This document shows, piece after piece, positions 1 through 9,060 of a stretch of 64,000 nt of DNA. The notes beneath the pieces were generated by a model. The model saw only the letters and a list, made by a program, of their open reading frames with translations. It made no database searches and had not been told where the DNA came from. The translations under genes were made by a program, and so were the position numbers. Position 1 is the first letter of the stretch; each line of letters opens with the position of its first letter. Source of the DNA: Bdellovibrionaceae bacterium UBA6502 (GTDB lineage: Bacteria; Bdellovibrionota; Bdellovibrionia; Bdellovibrionales; UBA840); NCBI GenBank assembly GCA_002436415.1, contig DJMA01000045.1:1-64000 (forward strand), in the 5' to 3' direction.

Positions 1-430
1 ACATGGATGTGAGGGAAGAAGCCGAAGGCGCCTGACCGGAAACGTGTCTGAGCAAAACACTTTTGTTTCTGAAGGCCGGTTCATTCAAAGCTCAAAACCG
101 AGAAAGCAAGCTCCCCCCCACAAAAAAACTCTCATAACCCCCTAAAATCACTAACTTGCCAAACAAGCGCAAAATGGTCACTCCCAACTGTCAAAGCACT
201 TTACACACCCAAGCCCCTGAAATTACAAGGAAAAGTCTAAAACCACCATTCCCCATCGAAAGCCTAAACACCAAAGTGTAAACAGCACAAACAGACATAA
301 TCCGATATTTCCAAGAAAAACCAATCACTTAGGCCTAATCGTGCCAATTGGAGAGCTTCTTGTACTAGTAAGGGGTGAGCACACATAGGATCGTGTCCCT
401 GCTCAGGAGATTTTTTTAAGGAGAAGTAAT
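1..430. other. Intergenic region at window start
   Basis: No convincing gene is visible. The first 35 bases hold an open frame that ends in TGA at 33-35 and is richer in G+C than what follows; it might be the tail of a plus-strand gene outside the window, but ten codons are too few to judge. A weak hairpin (GAAAC/GTTTC plus GTGT/ACAC arms, 39-69) follows. The rest is C- and A-rich DNA leading to the ribosome-binding site AAGGAG at about 418-423 of the next gene. Confidence 0.4.
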
Positions 431-2212
431 ATGAAAACATTAAGACAAAAAACATTAAGCCTGGCTTTGTTTGGTCTGTTAGCGATGAACAGTGGCTACA
501 GCCTATTAAGTCAAAACGAAAACACTTATGAAGGGCAAGTTAGTTTTGCCTCAGTTTCTACGGAAACAATTGAAAGTCGATTAACTAAAATTTTAGATAG
601 CGATTCTTACGATTCAGATGAGCTTAGTATCTCTAAGCGTAGTAGTGGAGCTAGAACAAAATACATCATCGATGGTTACAAGAATCTTGAAGAAAAAGAT
701 AAAAAGCTTTTTTCAAAACTTCTTCTAGATAGCAACGTCGAATTTAGTTTAAATGAAAAATCTGGTGACGCTGTATTAACTTATACACATAAAGAAATTA
801 AAACGAATGGAAAAGTAAAGGTCGATGGAAAAACCACTGAGATCGTTTCTGCTAGAATTGGAAATATTCAGAAAGGTACACATTTTTCTTCAGGAAAAGC
901 AATCCTTGAAGTAGAGATCGATACAGAAGGAATGGCCATTGGGTCTTGTGAGTCTTGTGCAGACGATTTAAAAACGGTACAAGTTCCGGTTGATTTAAAC
1001 GACCTTGACAGCATCGAAGCTATGATTGCAGCTACTCAATTGGTCTTGGATCAAAGAACAAAAGATTCAAAGAAAAGAAATGAAGAGAGAATTCTTGCTA
1101 AGAAAGAAAAAGCTAAAAAAGAACTTGAAAGACTTTGTTTGAAAAAAGATAACCCGAGAAGTCTTTCAGATAGTGATTTAAAATGTATGATTAGCAGATT
1201 AGAAGATCGTGATTCTGATTTAAATCCAAAATTAAATGAGGAAGAAAAAGACAAATTAAAAGAAGTTCTAGAAACTTATGTTAAAGGTGAATACAAAGAT
1301 CATCCTAAGACTAGAAAGTTCAAAAAGTACTTAAAAGGTAACCCTGAGTTCATCGCAGTTCACAAAGAATCTCGTAGAGATGCATTACAAGAAGTGGCTG
1401 AAGAAGAAAAGTATGAGCGTCAAAGAGAACGTACAGAGCAAAACGAAGAAGCACTTAAAAATGATCTAGATTGGTTAGAAGACAGCATTTACGAGTGGGA
1501 AAACTTAAACGCTCAGTTCGAAAACCTTTACAACTATGCAAACCGCGACCTTGCAAACAGACAATGGCAATGTGACTCTTACTCTGGATACTACCCTGGT
1601 CAACAAAACAACTACTTTGGTAACCAGTACTCTGCAGGGATTAGCTACAACAACCGTGACGGATTCAACACCTGGGCTGGTAATAGAAACTCTGCAGCAA
1701 TGACATCTATGCCAGGTGTAAACATGATGGGTGGTAACAATCAATTCATGCAAACACAACAACAAACGGCTTTGATCTTAAGACAGAACTGTATGCAAAA
1801 CGTACAAACTGCACAAAACTACTGGAACTGGGAACTTGCAAACTTAGAAAATGGTTCAATCAGTCCACTAGAACAAAGCATTACTACTCAACTTAGAGGC
1901 TTGAACTTAGACAGAATCTTCCAAACTACTTACAGCATCGATGAGCAAGACAATGGTGGATTACTTGATACAGACAAAGAATACTACTCATCAATCATCC
2001 AAGGGATTAATGCAGACTTGAAAGCGATGGGATTTAATACAAACATAAACAGTGGCTACTCGATCAACAACAACGGTTCAAACCTTGGCGTAAGAAACAA
2101 CCTTAGAACAAACAACCTTCGAACGAACAACACCAATAACCGCCTAGGTAATACAGCTCCGGGAATTGGTAACACTGGAATACAGAATAGGAATAGAGGT
2201 GGTAGAATCTAA
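431..2212 (+). CDS. Secreted coiled-coil protein with Asn/Gln-rich C-terminus, function unknown
   Basis: No family recognised. The 593-residue product begins with a signal-peptide-like stretch (Lys/Arg, then a hydrophobic segment at about 9-25), so it is probably exported. Residues about 200-370 are highly charged (Lys/Glu) and look coiled-coil, and about 390-593 are rich in Asn, Gln, Gly and Tyr with repeated Asn-Asn-Leu-Arg-Thr units near the end. A pair CESC lies near residue 170. The start is set by AAGGAG seven bases before the ATG. It stands alone, with no partner on the same strand close by. A surface or matrix role is only a guess from composition. Confidence 0.75.
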   Translation: MKTLRQKTLSLALFGLLAMNSGYSLLSQNENTYEGQVSFASVSTETIESRLTKILDSDSYDSDELSISKRSSGARTKYIIDGYKNLEEKDKKLFSKLLLDSNVEFSLNEKSGDAVLTYTHKEIKTNGKVKVDGKTTEIVSARIGNIQKGTHFSSGKAILEVEIDTEGMAIGSCESCADDLKTVQVPVDLNDLDSIEAMIAATQLVLDQRTKDSKKRNEERILAKKEKAKKELERLCLKKDNPRSLSDSDLKCMISRLEDRDSDLNPKLNEEEKDKLKEVLETYVKGEYKDHPKTRKFKKYLKGNPEFIAVHKESRRDALQEVAEEEKYERQRERTEQNEEALKNDLDWLEDSIYEWENLNAQFENLYNYANRDLANRQWQCDSYSGYYPGQQNNYFGNQYSAGISYNNRDGFNTWAGNRNSAAMTSMPGVNMMGGNNQFMQTQQQTALILRQNCMQNVQTAQNYWNWELANLENGSISPLEQSITTQLRGLNLDRIFQTTYSIDEQDNGGLLDTDKEYYSSIIQGINADLKAMGFNTNINSGYSINNNGSNLGVRNNLRTNNLRTNNTNNRLGNTAPGIGNTGIQNRNRGGRI

Positions 2213-2403
2213 CTTGAATTGCAACATTGATTACACAAACTTCTCCAACATTATGAGCGAAGCCAAGGTAGGCTTCGCTACTCCTCATTTAAGAACAAGG
2301 CTTATGCCTACACTAAATTAAAAGCTTAAAGAATTGAAAAACTAAGGGCTAGGTGGATGATTTAAAGAACCAATCTGTTTTTAATTAAGATAGAAGAGAA
2401 AAA

Positions 2404-2439
<36 letters not shown>

Positions 2440-2467
2440 ATAAAGGACTCTAAGTAAAAGTAATATC

Positions 2468-3703
2468 ATGAAAACTATAGTATTTTTCCTAATTCTAATC
2501 TCATGCAATATAGGCTTAGCAAGTGTATACCCTTGCAGAAGTAGTCTTAGCATTAGAGAAATGGAAAGATATTCTATTAAAGATTACATAACTCGGGAAG
2601 GCCAACTTCAAGCAATAGAAAGAAAAGAAATTGAAATAATTAATGATGAAGCCATCGTTTTTAGTGACCTATCCTTTAACACTAAAAAACTAGATAACTT
2701 CTTCAGTAAAAACTCTCAAGCTGAGAAAATTAGAAGCAATTCTCAAACTCTTGTGGATGAATATGTTGAAGTTCGCCATTGGACGGAAGATTTTGCAAAA
2801 TTAATTTTAAAAGAAGTCAAAGACGATTTGCCTTACACAAGGTACTTTTTAACAGAAACTCTTCCCAAAGATGATAGTCCAAAAATCCAAAAGGCAATGT
2901 TAAAATTGATTTTTGCCAATCAATCTGAAGCAAATCTTTTACCTGTAGAAAGACATTTAGGTTTAAACCTTAAATACAATAATGGTCTTAAAATTGAACC
3001 CAGTAATTTTATAAACCTTGATAAAAAACCTGATAGTATCCCACAAGTTCTCAAACTTTGGTTTGCCTATACAAGATCCGTTATTAGTAAAAACAAAGTA
3101 AAGGCCGATGAAGCTCTCTATTATACCTACGGAAATATTGCTAGCGTCAAAATGTATAGTCAATATGGCTTTGTACGATCAAAGGAGACCTACAAAGACA
3201 GCGAAGGAACCGAATGGTATCTTTTAACAGCCACGCCCAATCAAGTCATGAACTCAAGGTTTTTAAGAAAAAAATTAGAACAAAACGACAAAGAATATTT
3301 GGCAGATATCGTGTACCTTTCAGAAAAAACCTATTACCCACGTCTTGGAAAAACCACCAATCAGGTCATTAATTTTGGTAAATCCATTAAAAACTTAAGA
3401 GAATCTCACATCGTCTCAGAACATATAGCCAACAATTATGAACTTTCTGTATTTACCACTGGAGGCAATACTCTCGTTCATTTTAAAATTCCCGACAATT
3501 TTAGATTGGTTAAAACCTTCAACTTTGATGGATACCGGTACCAATACAAAGACAACCAGTTAATGATTTCTCGTAACGAAAATAAAATTCACGAATATTT
3601 AATTATCGATCTAAAAGAAAACAAAGACTTTTCTCCAAGAAGCATTAGACACCATTTGAAGATTGGTCAAATTGTAGTTTACTCCTACGAAGCCTTCTTT
3701 TAA
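2468..3703 (+). CDS. Secreted protein with GNAT/FeeM-like segment
   Basis: A 411-residue product with a clear N-terminal signal peptide (hydrophobic core ILISCNIGLA, cleavage likely near residue 19). In the middle, near residue 225-240, the stretch NIASVKMYSQYGF resembles the last conserved motif of GNAT or FeeM-like N-acyltransferases (Asn-x-x-Ser-x-x-x-Tyr-x-x-x-Gly-Phe). The match rests on one motif, and an acyltransferase carrying an export signal would be unusual. No strong Shine-Dalgarno lies at the usual distance: AAAGGA is about 20 bases upstream. The (AGTA)8 tract just upstream may vary its expression. Confidence 0.65.
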   Translation: MKTIVFFLILISCNIGLASVYPCRSSLSIREMERYSIKDYITREGQLQAIERKEIEIINDEAIVFSDLSFNTKKLDNFFSKNSQAEKIRSNSQTLVDEYVEVRHWTEDFAKLILKEVKDDLPYTRYFLTETLPKDDSPKIQKAMLKLIFANQSEANLLPVERHLGLNLKYNNGLKIEPSNFINLDKKPDSIPQVLKLWFAYTRSVISKNKVKADEALYYTYGNIASVKMYSQYGFVRSKETYKDSEGTEWYLLTATPNQVMNSRFLRKKLEQNDKEYLADIVYLSEKTYYPRLGKTTNQVINFGKSIKNLRESHIVSEHIANNYELSVFTTGGNTLVHFKIPDNFRLVKTFNFDGYRYQYKDNQLMISRNENKIHEYLIIDLKENKDFSPRSIRHHLKIGQIVVYSYEAFF

Positions 3704-3742
3704 TTCATAGGATGGTAAAAATGGATTTTTTGATTAGCTTTC

Positions 3743-4357
3743 CTATATCTCCAAAGCCTTAATGCATATAGAAACCTGATGATTGATATAGGCTTCATCC
3801 AAAGAACGCTCTTCTGTTATATTTGCGATCATCAAACCTATGATCATATTTTGTAGAAGTCTTGCTTTTTCAACGGCAGCCTCCCCTACTAAGTCTTTAA
3901 GCATTAAGCCAATTCGCTCAGTTCCCATATCCACTAAATAGGTATTTTGTTTTCGCATTTTTTCATCGTGAGAACAGGAATAAAAAAACAGAATCCAAAA
4001 AGACAAAAGTTTTGGTCGATGCACTCCCCAAGATAAAGTGTTAAAAACATATCTTTGAATTCTAGCTTTATTGTCAACCTCTTCGTCCAAAGCCTGAACC
4101 GCGTAAATCTGAAAAGCCTCTCTTACATAATTCACACAGGCCATAAAAAGACCGTCTCTATCACCAAAATGATGATTGATATTGGTTCTACTAACCCCTG
4201 CTTTTTTTGCGATTTCAGACAATTTGGCCTGTTCGATTCCGTGTTTATGAAACAAATGAATCCCGGCCTCGATGATTCTCTTTCTCATTTCTTGGCCATG
4301 GCTGAGATTATCAGCATGGTAGCCTGTCTCTAAAGTCTTGAAAATACTGCCTTTCAT
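3743..4357 (-). CDS. TetR/AcrR family transcriptional regulator
   Basis: A DNA-binding repressor of the TetR family, 204 residues, the usual family length. The helix-turn-helix lies at about 46-65 (LSEIAKKAGVSRTNINHHFG), preceded by the typical helix with ALxLF-like spacing. The rest is the all-helical ligand/dimer domain, which does not show the ligand. An N-terminal extension of about 24 residues precedes the first helix. The next minus-strand gene lies 500 bases upstream, so it is transcribed alone. A 27-bp near-perfect palindrome at 4472-4498 is a good candidate for its operator, which suggests autoregulation. Confidence 0.93.
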   Translation of the reverse strand: MKGSIFKTLETGYHADNLSHGQEMRKRIIEAGIHLFHKHGIEQAKLSEIAKKAGVSRTNINHHFGDRDGLFMACVNYVREAFQIYAVQALDEEVDNKARIQRYVFNTLSWGVHRPKLLSFWILFFYSCSHDEKMRKQNTYLVDMGTERIGLMLKDLVGEAAVEKARLLQNMIIGLMIANITEERSLDEAYINHQVSICIKALEI

Positions 4358-4471
4358 AGTTTTATGCTAACTGCCTTCCAGTAAAATGTCTCATGAAAAC
4401 TGTCGAACTATTGTCGCTGCCTGTAATCTTTGCAGCTTCTAAATTGCCTATTTCCTTTTTGAGTAAAAAAG

Positions 4472-4498
4472 CATAAACTGACGCCGCGTCAGCTTATG
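4472..4498. promoter_or_regulatory. Palindromic operator, likely for the TetR regulator
   Basis: Left arm CATAAACTGACGC (4472-4484), centre C4485, right arm GCGTCAGCTTATG (4486-4498): 12 of 13 positions pair. Its length and symmetry are what TetR-type dimers bind, and it lies 115 bases upstream of the tetR-like start. Assignment to this regulator is inference. Confidence 0.65.
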
Positions 4499-4638
4499 AA
4501 TTTGAATAAAACTTGATTCAGCAGTTTTTCCAAGTTCAAGAATTTGACCAACATTGAAGTCTAAAACCTTCAATAAATACAACCCAACAAGTCTAATTCG
4601 CTAGAGTTAGATTAACATATTCCCCCCACCCAAACCTT

Positions 4639-4673
4639 GCCCAATATCTCCCAGGATATTGGGCTTTTTTTTT
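4639..4673 (+). terminator. Strong intrinsic terminator without an upstream plus-strand gene
   Basis: Perfect 10-bp stem GCCCAATATC/GATATTGGGC (4639-4648, 4655-4664), a 6-nt loop, then nine T residues (4665-4673). The T tract is only on the plus strand, so it should stop a plus-strand transcript, yet both flanking genes are on the minus strand. Confidence 0.85.
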
Positions 4674-4863
4674 CATCAAGATTGTACTTGGCGCAAGCTA
4701 TTGTAGAGTTTTATAAAAATCAAATTCGATTTTGTTGAGTTAAATACGAAGAAAGGGAAAGCCTTGCTAGTTCCCCTTCTAAAAATTTTGAAAAAGTAAT
4801 GCGTAGGAAAAATATGCTGTTAGAAAAGCTAATTAAGTCATAACTTCACATTTAGCAAAAAGT

Positions 4864-5253
4864 TTATTTTCTCTTAGCTACAACATTTAAACTCATCTCA
4901 GGCTTTCCTTTTTGGTCCAAGGTGATTTGAGCCTCTTCTCCAGCTTTAGCTAGAACTTTTGGTTGTGAAATAATTTTTCTGGAACCATCTTTTGTTAAAT
5001 GTCCTACTTTAAATTTCATGAGAATCCCTTTGTTCCCTTGAAACTCAGCTTCTTCAGCCACTACCTCAATAAAAGTTTTTTCCAAATCGTCTTCGCTAAC
5101 AATTGATCCCTTTTGGCCCTCTTCAAGCATAATACCCATTGCGGTTTCCGGCTTCCCCTTAATATTCAACTTCATATCAATCTCATAGATTGCTTTAGAA
5201 GCCCAAACAGATGTTGATAATGTTAGTCCAATAAGAATAGTCATTAATTTCAT
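4864..5253 (-). CDS. Small secreted protein, function unknown
   Basis: A 129-residue product with a signal peptide (MKLMTILIGLTLSTSVWA, cleavage likely after the Ala at 18). The mature part is about 110 residues and looks beta-rich, with a segment IISQPKVLAKAGEEAQITL that resembles the pattern seen in secretin-type and related beta domains (Pro-x-Val then Gly-x-x-Ala-x-Ile). That likeness is weak. The start is supported by GGGGAGATATT before the ATG. It is followed on the same strand by another secreted protein gene after a gap that contains no clear terminator. Confidence 0.7.
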   Translation of the reverse strand: MKLMTILIGLTLSTSVWASKAIYEIDMKLNIKGKPETAMGIMLEEGQKGSIVSEDDLEKTFIEVVAEEAEFQGNKGILMKFKVGHLTKDGSRKIISQPKVLAKAGEEAQITLDQKGKPEMSLNVVAKRK

Positions 5254-5374
5254 AATATCTCCCCGATTAGATATTAGGCTATGAGGTGAAACTCTAGATG
5301 TCTATTAATTATACTCTGCTTTTTATTTTTTTAATGATGCACTTAAGTATGTAAATGAAAAGAGGAATGTACTT

Positions 5375-6391
5375 TTAAATACCTTCTGGCTTCACAGGCC
5401 CCTCTTGCTCTTGCTGCCCTTGAATTGCCGATTTTATTTCTTGATGACCTTTTTTCAGGACGTCTCTAGTTCCATGAACTCCTGACTTAATCACTCCACC
5501 AGTTGTTCCGATTCCCTTCTTAAAAACCTTTCCAGCACCGACGCCAACACCTTCTAGTTTTCCTGCAAAAAAATCTAGCCACCGACTTACTTTCAACTCC
5601 ATTGAAACAAAAAGCTGCGTAAAACTCCCTACTTCTCTTCCCCAACCAAGACGGCCTTCCAGTCTTAAATCAGCTCTTGGATGAAGATAAGTCGTAATTC
5701 CGTAACCTAAACCATAAACAAAAAATTGCTTAGAACTGTCATCAGCGATTCTATTCATTACTCCAGCAAAGACCCTAGCAATTGGTGAATTGGTGTCTGG
5801 GAAATTTACAAATTGCCACCTTAAGCTTAAAACTCCATACCAGTTTGTTTCACCATCTCTACCAGAACTTCCTATTAGAAAATCCATATACTGCTGACAG
5901 GATTGTGAATTTGTTAAGACACAAGTTCCGATGTTATAACCTAGGTTTCCACCAAGCCAATACAGATCTTTATCAATGTTCATCTGTCCAAGTTCAAGAC
6001 CATAGTCCCATTTATGTGGAAGATAAGGGTGAGCATTTACATAAGGCTCATAACGCAATTTTTGTTTCAAATACCTGGACTCTATTAGATTTAATCGATC
6101 AAGACTTAAGGTTCCATCTCTAAGCCCTCTTTGAATATAGGCTTCAAGTTTTTTTCTATTAATTCTTCGACGACGTTTTTTTCGTTTCTTAGCTTTGGCC
6201 TGAGTTAATTTCGCTTGGGGTTTTTCAGACGAATTTAGTTTTTCACTATCATTACTTTGTTCCATAGATTCTTTTGCTTGAATTTCAGTGTCTTCCTCAA
6301 AAGAAGAAACTTCATCAATGGCCACAGCATGACTAAGCCAAAAGTTAGCTAAGAAAATAGAGAAGAGATAAACTAGAAAAACTTTTTTCAT
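5375..6391 (-). CDS. Secreted/outer-membrane protein with basic linker and barrel-like C-terminal half
   Basis: A 338-residue product. Residues 1-24 form a signal peptide, about 25-60 are acidic and Ser/Glu-rich, and about 60-85 are strongly basic (KAKKRKKRRRRINRKK). From about 125 to 275 there are alternating aromatic and polar residues typical of outer-membrane beta-strands (for example WDYGLELGQMNI and WYGVLSLRWQF). The end is a Gly/Lys-rich tail. Two Cys near residues 152 and 159 could form a disulfide. No family recognised. It is the gene upstream of the small secreted protein on the same strand and may share its transcript. Confidence 0.7.
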   Translation of the reverse strand: MKKVFLVYLFSIFLANFWLSHAVAIDEVSSFEEDTEIQAKESMEQSNDSEKLNSSEKPQAKLTQAKAKKRKKRRRRINRKKLEAYIQRGLRDGTLSLDRLNLIESRYLKQKLRYEPYVNAHPYLPHKWDYGLELGQMNIDKDLYWLGGNLGYNIGTCVLTNSQSCQQYMDFLIGSSGRDGETNWYGVLSLRWQFVNFPDTNSPIARVFAGVMNRIADDSSKQFFVYGLGYGITTYLHPRADLRLEGRLGWGREVGSFTQLFVSMELKVSRWLDFFAGKLEGVGVGAGKVFKKGIGTTGGVIKSGVHGTRDVLKKGHQEIKSAIQGQQEQEGPVKPEGI

Positions 6392-6767
6392 CTAGTTATA
6401 TTTTTTCAAAATAAGTCTGTAATGGCAAAATTCGCCAGAAAATCCAACATCTAAGTCTATATCTACTGGGTTTTTTTTACCTATCAGCCTGGAATTTGAC
6501 CACATTTAAAGTCTTCTTAGAGCAATGCAATTTTAAAAATATATTGGGAGATAAATTTGATTGGAGAGACATGAACCTGATAGTTGAATCAATGAAACAA
6601 GACATACTAAATCAACATTTCAAACAATAAACCAAGAGATAACTTTTTTGATAAACCTCAAAAAAATGCCCCGAGAATTTCTCCCCGGGGCCCCGCTCTA
6701 CCACCAATCTGAGTCGCGATTTTAGTGCATCATAGATGTCGTACTAGGCTGTTAATCATAGTTGCTA
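6392..6767. other. Intergenic region
   Basis: No gene seen. It contains the minus-strand terminator of the porin-like gene (6661-6691). The remaining bases should include the promoter of the preceding minus-strand gene, but no confident -35/-10 pair was found. Confidence 0.4.
6661..6691 (-). terminator. Terminator of the porin-like gene
   Basis: GCCCCG (6668-6673) pairs with CGGGGC (6686-6691), with an extra AGAA/TTCT inner pairing, and on the minus strand it is followed by ATTTTTT (6661-6667). It lies about 75 bases after the stop of the gene at 6768-8147. Confidence 0.7.
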
Positions 6768-8147
6768 TCAAAAGTTGATGGCGGCCTTACCTGATATTAT
6801 AAATGCATTATTGGTAGAATTGGAAGCATTTCCTTCATATGCGCCACCTGGCAATAAAAATCCAGTTTCTAAACGCACATGAGTAGAATCATTTGGAAAG
6901 TAACTCATTCCCAAATCGATTTCTGTACCTAAATAATCGTCTGTCGTCGCAGTTCCTACTTCATTTAGTTTAGCATAAATGATTGAAGCATCATAATGAA
7001 AGCGATCAGAGCTTTTATAAGTAAGTTTTGGAGCGATGAACATAGTATTACCGATATAATCTGTGTCTACGCTACTACTTGAAGCACCACCAACTGCGCT
7101 ATTGTTTAAATCTAGAGATGAATTACCCATTTTATGATTGAACAATAGGTAAGCGACATCAAGGTTTCGATCGAACAAGAAGCCTTCATAATTATTAGAG
7201 TTAGGATCGTCACCAGTTGCATAACCAATTCGACCATCAAAATGAAAATCTGTCGCAAAATCAAATGTGAAGTTAGCAAGAAAACCTGATGCTTCAAAAC
7301 TAACTGGAGTACCTGATTTTAAAACTCCTGTTTCACCAGACAAGAAACCTGCCTCAAACTCCAAATCAAAACCAGTGTAAGCTTGTTTTAGGTAAACGTT
7401 GATTTGTTCAGGGCTATAACCATTTGTAGGAGTTCCGCCAAACACAGTACCTGCATCGTCGATTTTTTCTCCGCTAGTGGTTTTTTCGTAATAAAAACCT
7501 AAGTTTAAGCCTGAATCTGGATTTAAATATTCGTAATGGAAAGTTAAAATGTTCACATCGGCTTTATCAACAATCGAACCTTCTGATTTCTTACCATAAT
7601 AAGGAGTAATCATGTGGTTACCCATTAAGATTTTCCAACCAATAACATCTTGTGTGTCCATCCAGTGATCAAAATCATTGATACCAGCATTGTGACTTAG
7701 TCCCATACCAAAATGTTTTGGAGTCCTACCAAAAATGAATGCTCCATTTTCTTGTAACCATGTTAGGTACAATTGTGTCGCGGCCACCGTCTCAACACTC
7801 ATGCTCTCTGCGATCACGGAACTATCGTCAAACTTGGCGCTAGTACTTGCTTCAGCATTTGAAGGATTTCCTAAAAAGGCTCCCACTTGATTGGTTTGCA
7901 CTCCATTGTTTGCGTTATTGAAAACGTCGAATCTTGCGCGAACAATGATGTCGTCTTTAACAATGATTTTTGGAGTTAGAGCTAAGTGATGTAAAAGAAA
8001 ATTTTTCTCTTCTCCATCGAGGTCATAATTTCGAATGTCCGTTGCTTCTAAGCGATAGTATCCATTCCAAGAAACACTAGTGGCAGATGCGTTTGCAGCC
8101 ATTAACAAACAACTCAAAACATATAGGCTAAGTAATTTTAATCGCAT
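6768..8147 (-). CDS. Porin-like outer-membrane beta-barrel protein
   Basis: A 459-residue outer-membrane protein. A signal peptide (about 1-22, ending ANASA) is followed by WNGYYRLEATD, an opening typical of porin and alginate-export-like barrels, then many alternating amphipathic strands. The last residue is Phe after INF, the C-terminal signature recognised by the BAM machinery. The length and strand pattern fit a 16-18 strand channel, but the solute cannot be read from sequence. The start has AAGGA six bases upstream. It is transcribed alone and ends at a GC-rich terminator. Confidence 0.8.
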   Translation of the reverse strand: MRLKLLSLYVLSCLLMAANASATSVSWNGYYRLEATDIRNYDLDGEEKNFLLHHLALTPKIIVKDDIIVRARFDVFNNANNGVQTNQVGAFLGNPSNAEASTSAKFDDSSVIAESMSVETVAATQLYLTWLQENGAFIFGRTPKHFGMGLSHNAGINDFDHWMDTQDVIGWKILMGNHMITPYYGKKSEGSIVDKADVNILTFHYEYLNPDSGLNLGFYYEKTTSGEKIDDAGTVFGGTPTNGYSPEQINVYLKQAYTGFDLEFEAGFLSGETGVLKSGTPVSFEASGFLANFTFDFATDFHFDGRIGYATGDDPNSNNYEGFLFDRNLDVAYLLFNHKMGNSSLDLNNSAVGGASSSSVDTDYIGNTMFIAPKLTYKSSDRFHYDASIIYAKLNEVGTATTDDYLGTEIDLGMSYFPNDSTHVRLETGFLLPGGAYEGNASNSTNNAFIISGKAAINF

Positions 8148-8238
8148 AGGAATTCCTTATCTGTATAAAGACATAGAACCCCTTATCTCGACCTTGGTCA
8201 AGACTTAAGAGGTTCATAATTAAGCGCAGTAATGCTAA

Positions 8239-9060
8239 CTAACTAATCACTCCAATGATATCAGTCTCACTGACAACCACTAAATCTCGACCTTCGGCCT
8301 GAATCACATTTCCTGCGTATTCATTAAACAATACTTTGTCTCCGACTTTAACATCTAGAGGCAAAACCTTGCCTTTCTTCTTTAGAGCGCCTTTACCAAT
8401 AGCAAGCACCTCGGCTTTATCTCTTTTTTGAGGAGCACTATCGATCAAGATCAATCCTGAATCTGTGGTTTCTTTCAATGGCTCAAGCTCTAGAAGAACT
8501 TTGTCATACAAAGGAGCAAGGTACTTACTCCAATCAATGCTTGGCTTAGACTTCGTTGCTGTTAGCTTAGGCGATTTTTTAGTCGCTGGAGCTGACTTTA
8601 CCGGAGCCTTTTTAGCTTTAGCAGCTTTAGGTGCAGCTTTTTTAGATTTTGCCGGAGATTTCTTTGTAGGCGCTTTTTTAGCGACCTTTTTCTTAGCCAC
8701 TTTCTTTTTTGCAGCTTTCTTGGTCACTTTCTTTTTCGCCGCTTTCTTTGTTGCTTTTTTATTCACTTTTTTCTTAGTCGCCTTTTTCGCGACCTTCTTT
8801 TTAGTCACTTTTTTTGCGGCTTTCTTTTTTGTAGCTTTCTTCGCAATCTTTTTCTTGGAAGCTTTTTTAGCTACTTTCTTCTTAGTTGCTTTTTTGGCTA
8901 CTTTTTTCTTAGCAGCTTTTTTTGCCACCTTCTTTTTCGTCGCTTTCTTCGTCACTTTTTTCTTAGCTACTTTCTTTGCAGCCTTTTTCTTTACTACTTT
9001 TTTCTTTGTCGCCTTCTTTGCAGTTGGCTTTTTAGCTACTTTCTTTTTTTTCTTTGCCAT
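8239..9060 (-). CDS. GroES-like (Cpn10) protein with long histone-H1-like Lys/Ala N-terminal tail
   Basis: A two-part protein of 273 residues. The last 93 or so (from about 180, beginning LAPLYDKVLLELEP) are a full Cpn10 domain: the mobile-loop region ETTDSGLILI, the VLAIGKGALKKKGK roof segment and GDKVLFNEYAG then DIIGVI. The first 170 or so are almost only Lys, Ala, Thr, Val with KKxAKK repeats, as in histone-H1-like bacterial proteins that bind DNA. The start is the ATG at 9060, preceded by AGGAG at the proper spacing; a longer frame upstream has no ribosome-binding site. No groEL lies nearby. Function is not known: a DNA- or polyanion-bound co-chaperonin is inference. Confidence 0.85.
   Translation of the reverse strand: MAKKKKKVAKKPTAKKATKKKVVKKKAAKKVAKKKVTKKATKKKVAKKAAKKKVAKKATKKKVAKKASKKKIAKKATKKKAAKKVTKKKVAKKATKKKVNKKATKKAAKKKVTKKAAKKKVAKKKVAKKAPTKKSPAKSKKAAPKAAKAKKAPVKSAPATKKSPKLTATKSKPSIDWSKYLAPLYDKVLLELEPLKETTDSGLILIDSAPQKRDKAEVLAIGKGALKKKGKVLPLDVKVGDKVLFNEYAGNVIQAEGRDLVVVSETDIIGVIS

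Larger units (their letters stand above)
4358..4863. other. Intergenic region with operator and orphan terminator
   Basis: This 506-base gap between two minus-strand genes holds a palindrome (4472-4498) and a strong plus-strand terminator (4639-4673) with no plus-strand gene in front of it. No open frame with a ribosome-binding site was found, so a short untranslated RNA is possible. Confidence 0.5.

Noticed and set aside
3..35. Ten-codon open tail ending in TGA at the window edge
   Set aside because: Too short to tell from chance; mentioned only in the description of the first gap.
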